Source of the DNA: Candidatus Ghiorseimicrobium undicola
Lineage (GTDB): Bacteria; Omnitrophota; Gorgyraeia; Ghiorseimicrobiales; Ghiorseimicrobiaceae
Direction: 5' to 3'
Assembly: GCA_002796125.1 (NCBI GenBank)
Contig: PCWA01000084.1
Location: 88,045 to 138,234, forward strand
Length of the DNA stretch: 50,190 bases
Position 1 is the first letter of the stretch. The number at the start of each line of letters is the position of its first letter. The position numbers were made by a program, and so were the translations under genes. This document shows positions 25,318 through 34,572 of the stretch, piece by piece. The notes under the pieces are model-generated. The model had not been told where the DNA came from and did not search any database. It saw only the letters and a program-made list of their open reading frames with translations.

Positions 25318-25974
25318 TTATTTAAGATTTTCCTTTGATAAGCCGGGCATCTCCTCATCTAAGCCTTCTCTAACTTTGGTTACTTTAGGTAAAATAACAA
25401 TTTCTACCCTGCGGTTTTGCTGACGGCCTTCTTTAGTATCATTTAAGGCAACCGGCCTAAACTCTCCATAGCCGATCGCTGAAACTCTCTCCCCTTCTAT
25501 GCCTTTTTCGTCTACCAGATAATGTAAGACACTTAACGCCCTGTTGGCGGATAATTCCCAATTAGACTTCCATCCTGAATGTTTAATCGGCACATTATCG
25601 GTATGGCCTTCAATACCCACATTGTTATCGGGAACATTTTCTGATAATACTTTGGCAATTTTATCCAGCGTGGCGTAGGCAGAAGTCCTTATGTCCGCCT
25701 TGCCTGAATTGAATAATATATCCGCAAGGAAAGTAATAACCAGGCCGCGTTCAGCCATTTCCAAAGTTACTTCTTTATCTGAAATTTCCTTTTTTAGTCT
25801 ATTCTCCAACAATCTTTTGGCGTCTTCCAGCTCGCTTAACTGCCTGCTCAACGATTCTATTTTTTTGATATCCGATCTCTTACCCTTTTGCAGTATCAGT
25901 GTGCATCCGCTTAAAGCAAAAACCAGCATAAACACAAAAAATACCCTCATTCTATAATTTATTGCGTTTGTCAT
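25318..25974 (-). CDS. OmpA-family lipoprotein
   Basis: Outer-membrane lipoprotein that binds peptidoglycan, 218 residues. The lipobox ends in LSGC with C24 as the lipidated residue. A coiled-coil stretch (about residues 35-70) follows, then an OmpA C-terminal domain with LFNSGKADI, VGIEGHTDNVPI, NWELSANRALSVLHYL and GYGEFRPVALNDTKEGRQQNRRVEI. The Asp and Arg of TD and NRRVEI are the diaminopimelate-binding pair. The start at 25974 has a strong GGAGG ribosome binding site and a promoter-like sequence upstream. Resembles Pal and the MotB-like OmpA group; no partner genes are nearby. Confidence 0.93.
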   Translation of the reverse strand: MTNAINYRMRVFFVFMLVFALSGCTLILQKGKRSDIKKIESLSRQLSELEDAKRLLENRLKKEISDKEVTLEMAERGLVITFLADILFNSGKADIRTSAYATLDKIAKVLSENVPDNNVGIEGHTDNVPIKHSGWKSNWELSANRALSVLHYLVDEKGIEGERVSAIGYGEFRPVALNDTKEGRQQNRRVEIVILPKVTKVREGLDEEMPGLSKENLK

Positions 25975-26040
25975 ACTTACCTCCGGTTATGTTTAATATA
26001 TAATGAAATTATACCTATTGGCGGGAATCATCTTCCCTAT

Positions 26041-26068
26041 ATTATCCCAATATACAAAAAAAAGTCAA
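26041..26068 (-). promoter_or_regulatory. Putative sigma70 promoter of the OmpA-type gene
   Basis: On the minus strand TTGACT (26063-26068) is followed after 16 bases by GATAAT (26041-26046). The spacer starts with seven T residues. The predicted leader is about 60 bases, with GGAGG just before the ATG at 25974. It lies in the gap after the purA stop. Confidence 0.6.
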
Positions 26069-26090
26069 GGAAAATCGCCTTTACCCTTAT

Positions 26091-27446
<1,356 letters not shown>

Positions 27447-28688
27447 TTACGGTGTCATTGTAAAAATTTTACGCGCTATGTCAGGATGCCTTGCAATAAA
27501 CAAAAGCTCAGCCTGAGTTAACGGTTTCTGATTATGCACATTAGCGTACCTAACCAAGTCTAAAACCTCAGCCGCCTCTTTATCGTTTTTAAATTCGATT
27601 TCCAGCTTCTCAAAGACGTTTCTAAACCCCTTTATACCGCTATATTCTCCGGCAGTGATTTGCCTCCCAGTATCGACAATTTCGGCTTCCCCTCTTCCTA
27701 ATTCCTCAAAATCATACAGCTCGTAATTACGCCTGTCCTTCAATGCTCCATCAGCGTGTATGCCTGATTCATGCGCGAAGGCATTTGCCCCTATGCCGGG
27801 CTGATTTATGGGAATGGGGACTCCGAAAGCGTATGAAGCGTATTTACACATACGCCATGCAACCTTTAAATCTATCTTTTCATCTAAAAAGTCTTTACCT
27901 TTAAAACCTTCACCGTATTTTATCGCAAGAATTACACTTACTATATCCGCGTTGCCGGCGCGTTCCCCCATACCGTTTACGCAGGTATTAATATAGGCGT
28001 CCTCTCCGCATTCAATAGCGGCGATGGCCCCGGAAATAGAATTAGCTACAACCAGCCCCAAGTCATTATGGCAATGCACCTCGATCGGCATCTTAATCGC
28101 TTTAACCAGTTTTTTGATTCTTTCGTAAATTGTAAACGGCGTATCACAACCCAATGTATCACAATACCTGATTCTGTCAGCTCCTGCTTTCTTTGCGGCC
28201 TGCGAAAATTCTATCAGGTAATCAAGGTTTGTCCTGGATGCGTCTTCGGCGTTTACACCTATGCTAACCGCGCCTAACCTGCGCGCCTCAGCTACCGCCT
28301 CAGACATCTCCTGAATTACCGAAGCATGATCAAGCTTGCCCTTAAATTTATGTATAATCATCTGGTCAGAGGTGGAAATAGAAAGATTTAGGTGCTTAAT
28401 ATCCGGCGCAAGTTTAAATGTCGTCAGCACATCTTCCCTGGTCGCCCTTAACCAGCCTCCAAGGCGCATAGGAAAAATAACTTTATTTTTTGCCAATTCT
28501 AAGTTGGCATTGAGATAATTTGTTTCATGGCGCGTAACCGGAAAACCAAATTCAGACTGAAAGATCCCCATTTCATTCAGGTACATGTTTATCATGGTTT
28601 TTTCCAGCTTAGATAAGCATATACGCGAGGTCTGCACGCCGTCTCGATTAGTTACATCTATTATATATATTTTATTTTTTGAGCTCAT
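27447..28688 (-). CDS. Homocitrate/Re-citrate/isopropylmalate synthase-family enzyme
   Basis: Claisen-type condensing enzyme of the DRE-TIM metallolyase family, 413 residues. The metal motif is VTNRDGVQT (D16) and the HxH ligand is VHCHNDLGLVVAN; GVNAEDASRTNLDYL, DRIRYCDTLG and NGMGERAGNAD are also conserved. The family includes homocitrate synthase NifV, isopropylmalate synthase, citramalate synthase and the Re-face citrate synthase of strict anaerobes. The sequence alone does not choose. There is no C-terminal LeuA regulatory domain. It follows the phosphoesterase-thioredoxin gene with an AGGAG ribosome binding site; no leucine, lysine or nif genes are nearby. Confidence 0.85.
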   Translation of the reverse strand: MSSKNKIYIIDVTNRDGVQTSRICLSKLEKTMINMYLNEMGIFQSEFGFPVTRHETNYLNANLELAKNKVIFPMRLGGWLRATREDVLTTFKLAPDIKHLNLSISTSDQMIIHKFKGKLDHASVIQEMSEAVAEARRLGAVSIGVNAEDASRTNLDYLIEFSQAAKKAGADRIRYCDTLGCDTPFTIYERIKKLVKAIKMPIEVHCHNDLGLVVANSISGAIAAIECGEDAYINTCVNGMGERAGNADIVSVILAIKYGEGFKGKDFLDEKIDLKVAWRMCKYASYAFGVPIPINQPGIGANAFAHESGIHADGALKDRRNYELYDFEELGRGEAEIVDTGRQITAGEYSGIKGFRNVFEKLEIEFKNDKEAAEVLDLVRYANVHNQKPLTQAELLFIARHPDIARKIFTMTP

Positions 28689-28714
28689 CTGTTATCTCCT
28701 GGTAAGTTATTCTT

Positions 28715-30511
28715 TTATTTAAGCATTTTTTCCAGCTCTGATTTTTCCGGAGCTTTTATAATACTAAACACCTCCTGATTATCAACCAGAAACGTCCCGA
28801 AAGAAGAAATCTGAAGCTCGATGCCTAAGGCTATATTTTCCATAAACAGGCCCTTGCCTTCAATAGATGCGCTGCAAGACTTTATTAAATTAATATTCAT
28901 GCCGCAGGAATTCAGGCAATCATCCCACCAGCTGCTCTGGATGTTTTTAGCGCGGCAGGAAAGATAATCCCAGTATTTATCCGGGTATTTAGCCATAACG
29001 CACACAGACCTGAGATCCTCTTCTACTTCCGGTAACCCATAGGGGGTAATAATATTTTCTTCCGAAGGCTGCAGGGCTATGAAGTGAAGTTTAAAATTTA
29101 TATTTTTATGCTCTTTATCGCTTAAAAAATCTTTCATCATATCCAGAAGCGCTGCGGTATTTTTATCATACAAGCTGACGAATAAATCGAGGGTTTTTTC
29201 TTTCTTTTCCCTGCCCACAAAAAATGATACGCCCAAAACGCTTGGGTCAAGAAGGTATTTATCGCCTTTTGGAACCAGGAACTTCCGGAAGCTGTTAAAA
29301 TTAGCATTTTTCTCAACCTCCCTGCCAAACAAATACGCCGGGAGCATCTCTACCCCTAAATCCTTGACCAAATCCCTGCCTTTTTTTGTTTCGTAATAAA
29401 CGCGGGAAATATCCACATTCCAGAATGTATCTTTAAAATATTTTTCCGCCTGCTCCAGCTTACAGCTGGCGCATTTTTTCGGCGAGATTATCAGTATGGA
29501 AATTTTTTCCGGCTCCTTAAATTCACACTTTGCAGAAAGCGTGCCAGAATCATTACACGTACCGCTAAATCCTTTTTTTCTACAATCCGCTGATGAAAAA
29601 CATTCAGGCAAAACAGATAATGCTTCCTTATCGTCTTTTATTTCATTACCGATAGTTATATCGTCTATATTGTAACTTATAATCCTTCCGTCTTTTATTT
29701 CCAATTCCGCTTTGCCTAATTTTCTACCCTGCCATCCGGGCCGTAAAATTATGGTCTGGCCTATTTTATCATTATGGCCAGGATCGCTGCTCAGCTTATG
29801 ACCGGTAACCAATACATCAATACCATAAACATTGCGGATTAGGCCTAAATCCTCATCTTCCCCCAGATGGCTCAATACCACTATAATATCCGCCCCATCC
29901 TGCTTCAGGGCGCCGATGGTTTCTTCCAGTGCTGCCTGCGGTTCCGTATATTTTATATCGGATATTTTGCGCTTTACATCATAATTACTCAAGGCAACCA
30001 TGCCTACCTTGATATTTCCTTTCTTGATTAATGCGTGATTCATCAGGTAACCATTTTCAATATTAGAAGAAAGAAAATTAATGCCTTTTGTTTTGGCAGC
30101 CTCTTTTAAAAAATCTTCCCCGAAATTAAACTCTTCATCGCCTACGGCTACGGCGTCATAACCCATCAGCTTCATGGCATCTAAATTTACCAATGTCCTT
30201 TGTTTATCAAGCTCAACACTTTGCGTATATTCATCCAGCAGCCCTCCGGCAAAAACACCGCCGCTGTCTACAAGCAGTATATTAGGATTAGCTTTGCGCA
30301 GCTCCTTGATTTTTGTCGCGCGCTTAGCCAGCCCCCCGGAAATATTAAGCGGGCATGACCCGCAGGCATAAAGCATAGAGTGGGTCTCGCCTGTATAAAG
30401 AACCGTAAGTCTTTCCGTGTCGGCATAAGAAAAAGAATAAACAAAACAGGCTAGAATAAAAAAGATCTTCAGCATTTTAATATTTTTAATTTTAGATTTT
30501 AGATTTTTCAT
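28715..30511 (-). CDS. Exported metallophosphoesterase-fold protein fused to thioredoxin-like domains
   Basis: 598 residues, exported by a signal peptide (residues 1-30). Residues 34-290 have the 5'-nucleotidase metallophosphoesterase fold, but several metal and catalytic positions are changed (see findings), and a CGSC pair (50-53) sits beside the first metal motif. Residues 304-329 hold four cysteines. Residues 336-430 look like thioredoxin, with C347-A-S-C350 and a cis-Pro-like MLP391. Residues 440-598 resemble a DsbA-type fold without the N-terminal CxxC; C504, C519, C532, C536 and C546 lie in its helical part. It is coupled to the DUF1573-CcdA gene one base upstream. The first 12 codons are a low-complexity repeat, and M13 (30475) is another possible start. 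Function unknown. Confidence 0.75.
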   Translation of the reverse strand: MKNLKSKIKNIKMLKIFFILACFVYSFSYADTERLTVLYTGETHSMLYACGSCPLNISGGLAKRATKIKELRKANPNILLVDSGGVFAGGLLDEYTQSVELDKQRTLVNLDAMKLMGYDAVAVGDEEFNFGEDFLKEAAKTKGINFLSSNIENGYLMNHALIKKGNIKVGMVALSNYDVKRKISDIKYTEPQAALEETIGALKQDGADIIVVLSHLGEDEDLGLIRNVYGIDVLVTGHKLSSDPGHNDKIGQTIILRPGWQGRKLGKAELEIKDGRIISYNIDDITIGNEIKDDKEALSVLPECFSSADCRKKGFSGTCNDSGTLSAKCEFKEPEKISILIISPKKCASCKLEQAEKYFKDTFWNVDISRVYYETKKGRDLVKDLGVEMLPAYLFGREVEKNANFNSFRKFLVPKGDKYLLDPSVLGVSFFVGREKKEKTLDLFVSLYDKNTAALLDMMKDFLSDKEHKNINFKLHFIALQPSEENIITPYGLPEVEEDLRSVCVMAKYPDKYWDYLSCRAKNIQSSWWDDCLNSCGMNINLIKSCSASIEGKGLFMENIALGIELQISSFGTFLVDNQEVFSIIKAPEKSELEKMLK

Positions 30512-30512
30512 C

Positions 30513-31724
30513 TTACCCCCTGAAAATTAACAATAAAACGCCTAAGCCGAGAAATATCACGGCTGTCAGTAATTTTACTTTAGCTAAATGCTTGCGCGCT
30601 ATCCTTTCAAAAAAAGAAGACGTAAAACCGTAAAAGGCCAAAATAAACACACATATCAATGGTAGAATAAACATAAAGTTATAGAGCAAAAAATAGAACA
30701 TTGCCCGCGCTCTTAGGTCGGGAAGTTTCATTATAAAAGCGATAGCGGGAAGATAAAGCTGCCCGGTACAGAATAACTCCAGAATAGATACGAGAAAGCC
30801 GCAGCTTAAACTTGCCAGGGCAACAGGGACCAACGCCCTATTAGAATCCTTATCTTTAATAAAATCCTGCCGGATTACACTCTGTATTTTGCGCTTTATC
30901 AAAAAAGGCAGTTTTATAATCACATTTTCCGGATTTTTTGTTTTTACATAAACCCAAAAATCGTAAATATTGAGTGTGCCTACGACAAAAGCAAATACCG
31001 CGATTGAGCGGTAAAATATATGAGAAAAGCGAACAAACGATTCCAGGCTTCGGATTGTTTTAAAAAAGCCCAGGCCTATCAGCATATAAGTTATATATAC
31101 CGATAAGATAAATAAAATCCCAACAACGATTAAGTCCCTCCTGCGGTATCCGGTAAACGCCAAGAAAGAAACAAAGAATACCATCACCGTAAAAGCGCAG
31201 GGATTTATGCCGTCTATCAATCCGGCGCTTAAAATCGCTAAAGCGCTAAAATCCGAAAATCTGTCAATGAAAGTCTGCTTTTGGGCTGCAACATGAGTTT
31301 TTACTTCTACCCTAAGCAAAGAATCAACAGCGTCAGAAGTATATATATAAAGAAACTTACTCTCTTCGCCGATTAATCCCGTGGTATCTAATTCAAAAGT
31401 TGCTTCCTGGCTTGCGTATGGCGGAATTTCAACTTTTTCTTTGGGGCTGATAACCTTAAGGCAGGCACAGCCTAAAACTTCAACGCTCGCATTAATAGGC
31501 GAAGACGTATTATTTATAATAGAAAAGGTTTCTGTTGTTTTTACGCCTTCATTAATGCTACCCAGGTCTATGACATTATCTTTTAAGCTGGTCGTAACAT
31601 TGGCCGCAAAAAGAGAAGAAGCAGAAATAGATAAAGAAATAGCGGCGCTAATCAAGCCAGCCCGAAAAACGCAAGGCAAAAAAACCCTGTATTTTAACAG
31701 CCAAACAGAAACCTCTCTGATCAT
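30513..31724 (-). CDS. DUF1573 domain fused to a CcdA/DsbD-type electron conduit
   Basis: 403 residues. A signal-anchor (about 20-40) is followed by a periplasmic DUF1573 domain (50-146) whose usual CGC motif appears as C86-A-C88. Residues 155-401 have six hydrophobic helices of the cytochrome c biogenesis (CcdA/DsbD) family, with the conserved cysteines at C176 (GINPCAF) and C319 (ELFCTG) on the first and fourth helices; C308 is extra. This family passes electrons from cytoplasmic thioredoxin across the membrane. The start overlaps the serA stop by four bases (ATGA), and the next gene encodes an exported thioredoxin-like protein, its likely acceptor. Confidence 0.85.
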   Translation of the reverse strand: MIREVSVWLLKYRVFLPCVFRAGLISAAISLSISASSLFAANVTTSLKDNVIDLGSINEGVKTTETFSIINNTSSPINASVEVLGCACLKVISPKEKVEIPPYASQEATFELDTTGLIGEESKFLYIYTSDAVDSLLRVEVKTHVAAQKQTFIDRFSDFSALAILSAGLIDGINPCAFTVMVFFVSFLAFTGYRRRDLIVVGILFILSVYITYMLIGLGFFKTIRSLESFVRFSHIFYRSIAVFAFVVGTLNIYDFWVYVKTKNPENVIIKLPFLIKRKIQSVIRQDFIKDKDSNRALVPVALASLSCGFLVSILELFCTGQLYLPAIAFIMKLPDLRARAMFYFLLYNFMFILPLICVFILAFYGFTSSFFERIARKHLAKVKLLTAVIFLGLGVLLLIFRG

Positions 31725-33304
31725 AGCTTTATTACTTTTACAGAAGAAATATTTTCTATCTTTTTTATTTCCGCGATAACATCAAGCGAAGGAGCGCTAT
31801 CTATATTTAATAAGGTTATGGCCTTGCCTCCGGCAGTCTCCCTGCCGAAATTCATACCCGCGATATTAATCTTGTGCCTGCCCAAAAGCATGCCTAACGC
31901 GCCGATTATTCCCGGCTTATCCAGATTATAGACAACAAGCATAACGCCCCGGGGTATCGCCTCAACATAAAAATCATCCAGCTTTACAATACGCATCTGC
32001 TTGTTGGTAAATAATGTGCCGCTTACGCGGTGGCCGCCCTTATCCGTTCTTACGCTTACGGAAATCAGGTTGGTAAACTCCTCTGATTGCTCAGACTTGC
32101 TTTCATTTACTTTTATCCCTCTTTCTCTGGCTAAATTTAAGGCGTTAACAAAATTCACCGTCTCCTGGAGGCTCGGAGAAAGGAGCCCTTTTATCACCGC
32201 CAAAGTAAGCGGAGAACAATCCATCTTTGTTATATCTCCATTATATTCAATCCTTACATCCGCAAATCTTCCTTCAATAATTTGGCCTGCGAATAAACCT
32301 AATTTTTCCGATAAATTTATATAGGGCTGGAATATCTTGCACGCTTCCGGTTCAAGGCAGGGATAATTTGCCGCGCTCCTAATACCCCTTCCCAGAAGAG
32401 CATCCCTTACGGATTCGGCTATTTCTATCGCTACATTAACCTGGGCTTCTTCGGTAGACGCGCCTAAATGAGGAGTCGCGATCAAGTTATCTAATTTCAA
32501 TAATTCCATATTTTTAGGCGGTTCCTCTTCAAATACATCCAAAGCCGCCGCCATCACTTTTTCTTCTTTAAGCGCGCGGTATAACGCATCCTCGTCTATG
32601 ATACCGCCTCTTGCGCAATTGATTATACGGACCCCTTTCTTCATTAACTTAAACTCTTGGTCCGATATTATATGTTTTGTATCTTCCGATAAAGGAGTGT
32701 GCACGGTGATATAGTCGGCGCGCTTGAATAATTCTTTTAATTCTAATAACTCTATCCCCATTTCCTCCGCTTTTTGACGCGATAAAAAAGGATCAAAAGC
32801 GATTATTTTCATCCCGAAAGAAAGAGCGCGCTTGGCAACTTCATTACCTATCCTGCCTAATCCTATTACGCCTAATGTCTTGCCATACAACTCGACGCCC
32901 ATAAAATTAGAACGCTTCCATTCGCCTTTTTTCATTGAAGCGTTTGCCTGAGGGACGTTGCGCGAAAGTGCCAGAAGCAGGCTTAAGGTATGCTCACAAG
33001 TTGATATGGTATTGCCTCCGGGTGTATTCATGACAATTACGCCCTTAGCGGTTGCCGCCTCCAGGTCTACATTATCCAAACCTACCCCCGCCCTGCCTAT
33101 CACTTTAAGGCTGGAGGCATTCGATAAAATATCTTTAGTAACTTTAGTGCTGCTTCTTACGATTAAGGCATCATAAGAAGCAATAATATTTTCTAACTCT
33201 TCCGCCTTAAGGCCGGTCTTAACTTCCACGGATAAATCTTTTTCTTTTTCCAGAATATCCAGGCCTTCCCTAGCTAACGGATCGCTAATAAGTATTTTAA
33301 ACAT
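31721..33304 (-). CDS. serA: D-3-phosphoglycerate dehydrogenase
   Basis: First step of serine synthesis. I start at the ATG at 33304 (MFKILISDPL), which has GGAGA seven bases upstream; an in-frame codon at 33346 lies in a palindrome. The 527 residues contain the NAD domain (GVIGLGRIGNEVAKRA), catalytic NCARGGIIDEDAL and the HLGASTEEAQ His loop, an ASB domain (about 310-440) and a C-terminal ACT domain with NLDKPGIIGALGMLLG for serine feedback. The upstream gene is a class V aminotransferase that may perform the next step. Confidence 0.96.
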   Translation of the reverse strand: MFKILISDPLAREGLDILEKEKDLSVEVKTGLKAEELENIIASYDALIVRSSTKVTKDILSNASSLKVIGRAGVGLDNVDLEAATAKGVIVMNTPGGNTISTCEHTLSLLLALSRNVPQANASMKKGEWKRSNFMGVELYGKTLGVIGLGRIGNEVAKRALSFGMKIIAFDPFLSRQKAEEMGIELLELKELFKRADYITVHTPLSEDTKHIISDQEFKLMKKGVRIINCARGGIIDEDALYRALKEEKVMAAALDVFEEEPPKNMELLKLDNLIATPHLGASTEEAQVNVAIEIAESVRDALLGRGIRSAANYPCLEPEACKIFQPYINLSEKLGLFAGQIIEGRFADVRIEYNGDITKMDCSPLTLAVIKGLLSPSLQETVNFVNALNLARERGIKVNESKSEQSEEFTNLISVSVRTDKGGHRVSGTLFTNKQMRIVKLDDFYVEAIPRGVMLVVYNLDKPGIIGALGMLLGRHKINIAGMNFGRETAGGKAITLLNIDSAPSLDVIAEIKKIENISSVKVIKL

Positions 33305-33331
33305 AATCATTCTCCAATCAAAATCCGGGGA

Positions 33332-33368
33332 AATTACACAAAACAAGCATTGCTTGTTTTGTGTAATT
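33332..33368. repeat. 37-base perfect palindrome between serA and the aminotransferase
   Basis: Two 18-base arms, AATTACACAAAACAAGCA (33332-33349) and TGCTTGTTTTGTGTAATT (33351-33368), are exact complements around a single T. It starts two bases after the aminotransferase stop codon. It has no GC-rich stem and no T-run after it, so it is not a standard terminator. Confidence 0.85.
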
Positions 33369-33370
33369 CG

Positions 33371-34507
33371 CTATTTTAAAAATGCTTCTTCTGCCGCTTT
33401 TACGCCTCTGCCCAGCTCAAATTTATAACCTAAATTGGTTAACGCTTTTTCAAGGCAGGAAATACCGGTAATAATATCAAACTCGTCGATATATCCCATA
33501 TGGGCAATTCTGAATATCTTGCCCTTTAACTCACTCTGGCCTCCGGCGATAGTAACGCCGTATAGATCACGCATAGATTTAACAAGTTTCTCTCCATCAA
33601 GGCCTTGCGGCACCTTGACCGCCGTAACCACATCAGAGGAGGCAGTGGGCGCGAATAATTCCAGGCCCAATGCCTTCATCGCGCGGCGGGTCGCATCCGC
33701 CAGCCGCCTATGGCGTAAAAATATTTTTTCAAGGCCGTCTTGTTTGATTATTTTTAGGACTTCGTCTAAAGCGATGATTAAATTTATTGCCGGAGTAAAA
33801 GCCGTATCATTTTTATCGTATGCCTTTTTTGCCGCTTTCAGGCTAAAATAATATCTGGGATTCCTAGAATTCTCCGCAAAAACCCAGGCCTTGGCGCTTA
33901 CGGAAATAAAACCAAGCCCCGGAGGAAGCATAAGGCCCTTTTGCGATCCGGAAACTACCACATCGCAAGACCAGTCATCCGTCTTTAAATCAATGGCTCC
34001 CAGCCCGCTTATCGCATCAACGATCAACAAAGCGGACGTATTTTTCACAAGCGAACCTATGGCTTTTATATCGTTTACTACGCCGGTAGATGTCTCGCAT
34101 AAAGTCGCAAATACGCCTTTAATTGCGATATTTGCTTTTAAGCGTTTTTCTATTTCCAGATGGCTTACTGCTTTTCCCCATTCAACATTTATAATTTCAG
34201 TATTAATATTATATGCCCTGCATATTTCTGTCCAGCGTTCGCCGAACTTTCCTCCCTCAACGATCAAAACAGTATCACCCGGAGAAAATAAATTTGCTAC
34301 AGCCGCTTCCATGGCCCCGGTTCCTGAAGAGGCAAGGATAAAAACATCGTTGTCTGTCTGGAATACGTGTTTTAAGCCGGCATAAACCTCTTTTAATACA
34401 GCCTGGAATTGCGGCGTGCGGTGATGAATAATGGGACGGGCCAATGCTTCACAAACCTTAGGCGGTAAAGGCGTAGGCCCGGGAGTCAAAAGATAATTCT
34501 TGCGCAT
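33371..34507 (-). CDS. Class V aminotransferase (serine/alanine-glyoxylate type)
   Basis: PLP enzyme of 378 residues. It starts KNYLLTPGPTPLPPKV and contains PIIHHRTPQF, ILASSGTGAMEAAVANL, the SGSQKGLMLPPGLGF loop with the PLP lysine, and AHMGYIDEFD. The family covers serine-glyoxylate, alanine-glyoxylate and phosphoserine-type activities. Its place directly upstream of serA suggests the phosphoserine aminotransferase step, since no serC is in view; this is an inference. Ribosome binding site GGAGG. Confidence 0.88.
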   Translation of the reverse strand: MRKNYLLTPGPTPLPPKVCEALARPIIHHRTPQFQAVLKEVYAGLKHVFQTDNDVFILASSGTGAMEAAVANLFSPGDTVLIVEGGKFGERWTEICRAYNINTEIINVEWGKAVSHLEIEKRLKANIAIKGVFATLCETSTGVVNDIKAIGSLVKNTSALLIVDAISGLGAIDLKTDDWSCDVVVSGSQKGLMLPPGLGFISVSAKAWVFAENSRNPRYYFSLKAAKKAYDKNDTAFTPAINLIIALDEVLKIIKQDGLEKIFLRHRRLADATRRAMKALGLELFAPTASSDVVTAVKVPQGLDGEKLVKSMRDLYGVTIAGGQSELKGKIFRIAHMGYIDEFDIITGISCLEKALTNLGYKFELGRGVKAAEEAFLK

Positions 34508-34531
34508 AAAACCTCCACAATAAATCCTATA

Positions 34532-34557
34532 TAGAGAACGGTCGCGGCCGTTCTCTA
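34532..34557. repeat. REP-like 10-bp palindrome in the aminotransferase leader
   Basis: TAGAGAACGG (34532-34541) and CCGTTCTCTA (34548-34557) are exact complements around TCGCGG. There is no T-run on either side. It resembles the short GC-rich palindromes of REP type that I remember near RAYT transposases; no transposase is visible here. Confidence 0.65.
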
Positions 34558-34572
34558 CAGATAATATTAACC

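Noticed and set aside
33305-33346. Longer serA start
   Set aside because: The extension is encoded by the end of a palindrome and lacks a ribosome binding site, whereas the ATG at 33304 has GGAGA at good spacing.
33332-33368. Rho-independent terminator of the aminotransferase gene
   Set aside because: The palindrome is AT-rich and is followed on the minus strand by TTTCCCCGG, not by a T-run.
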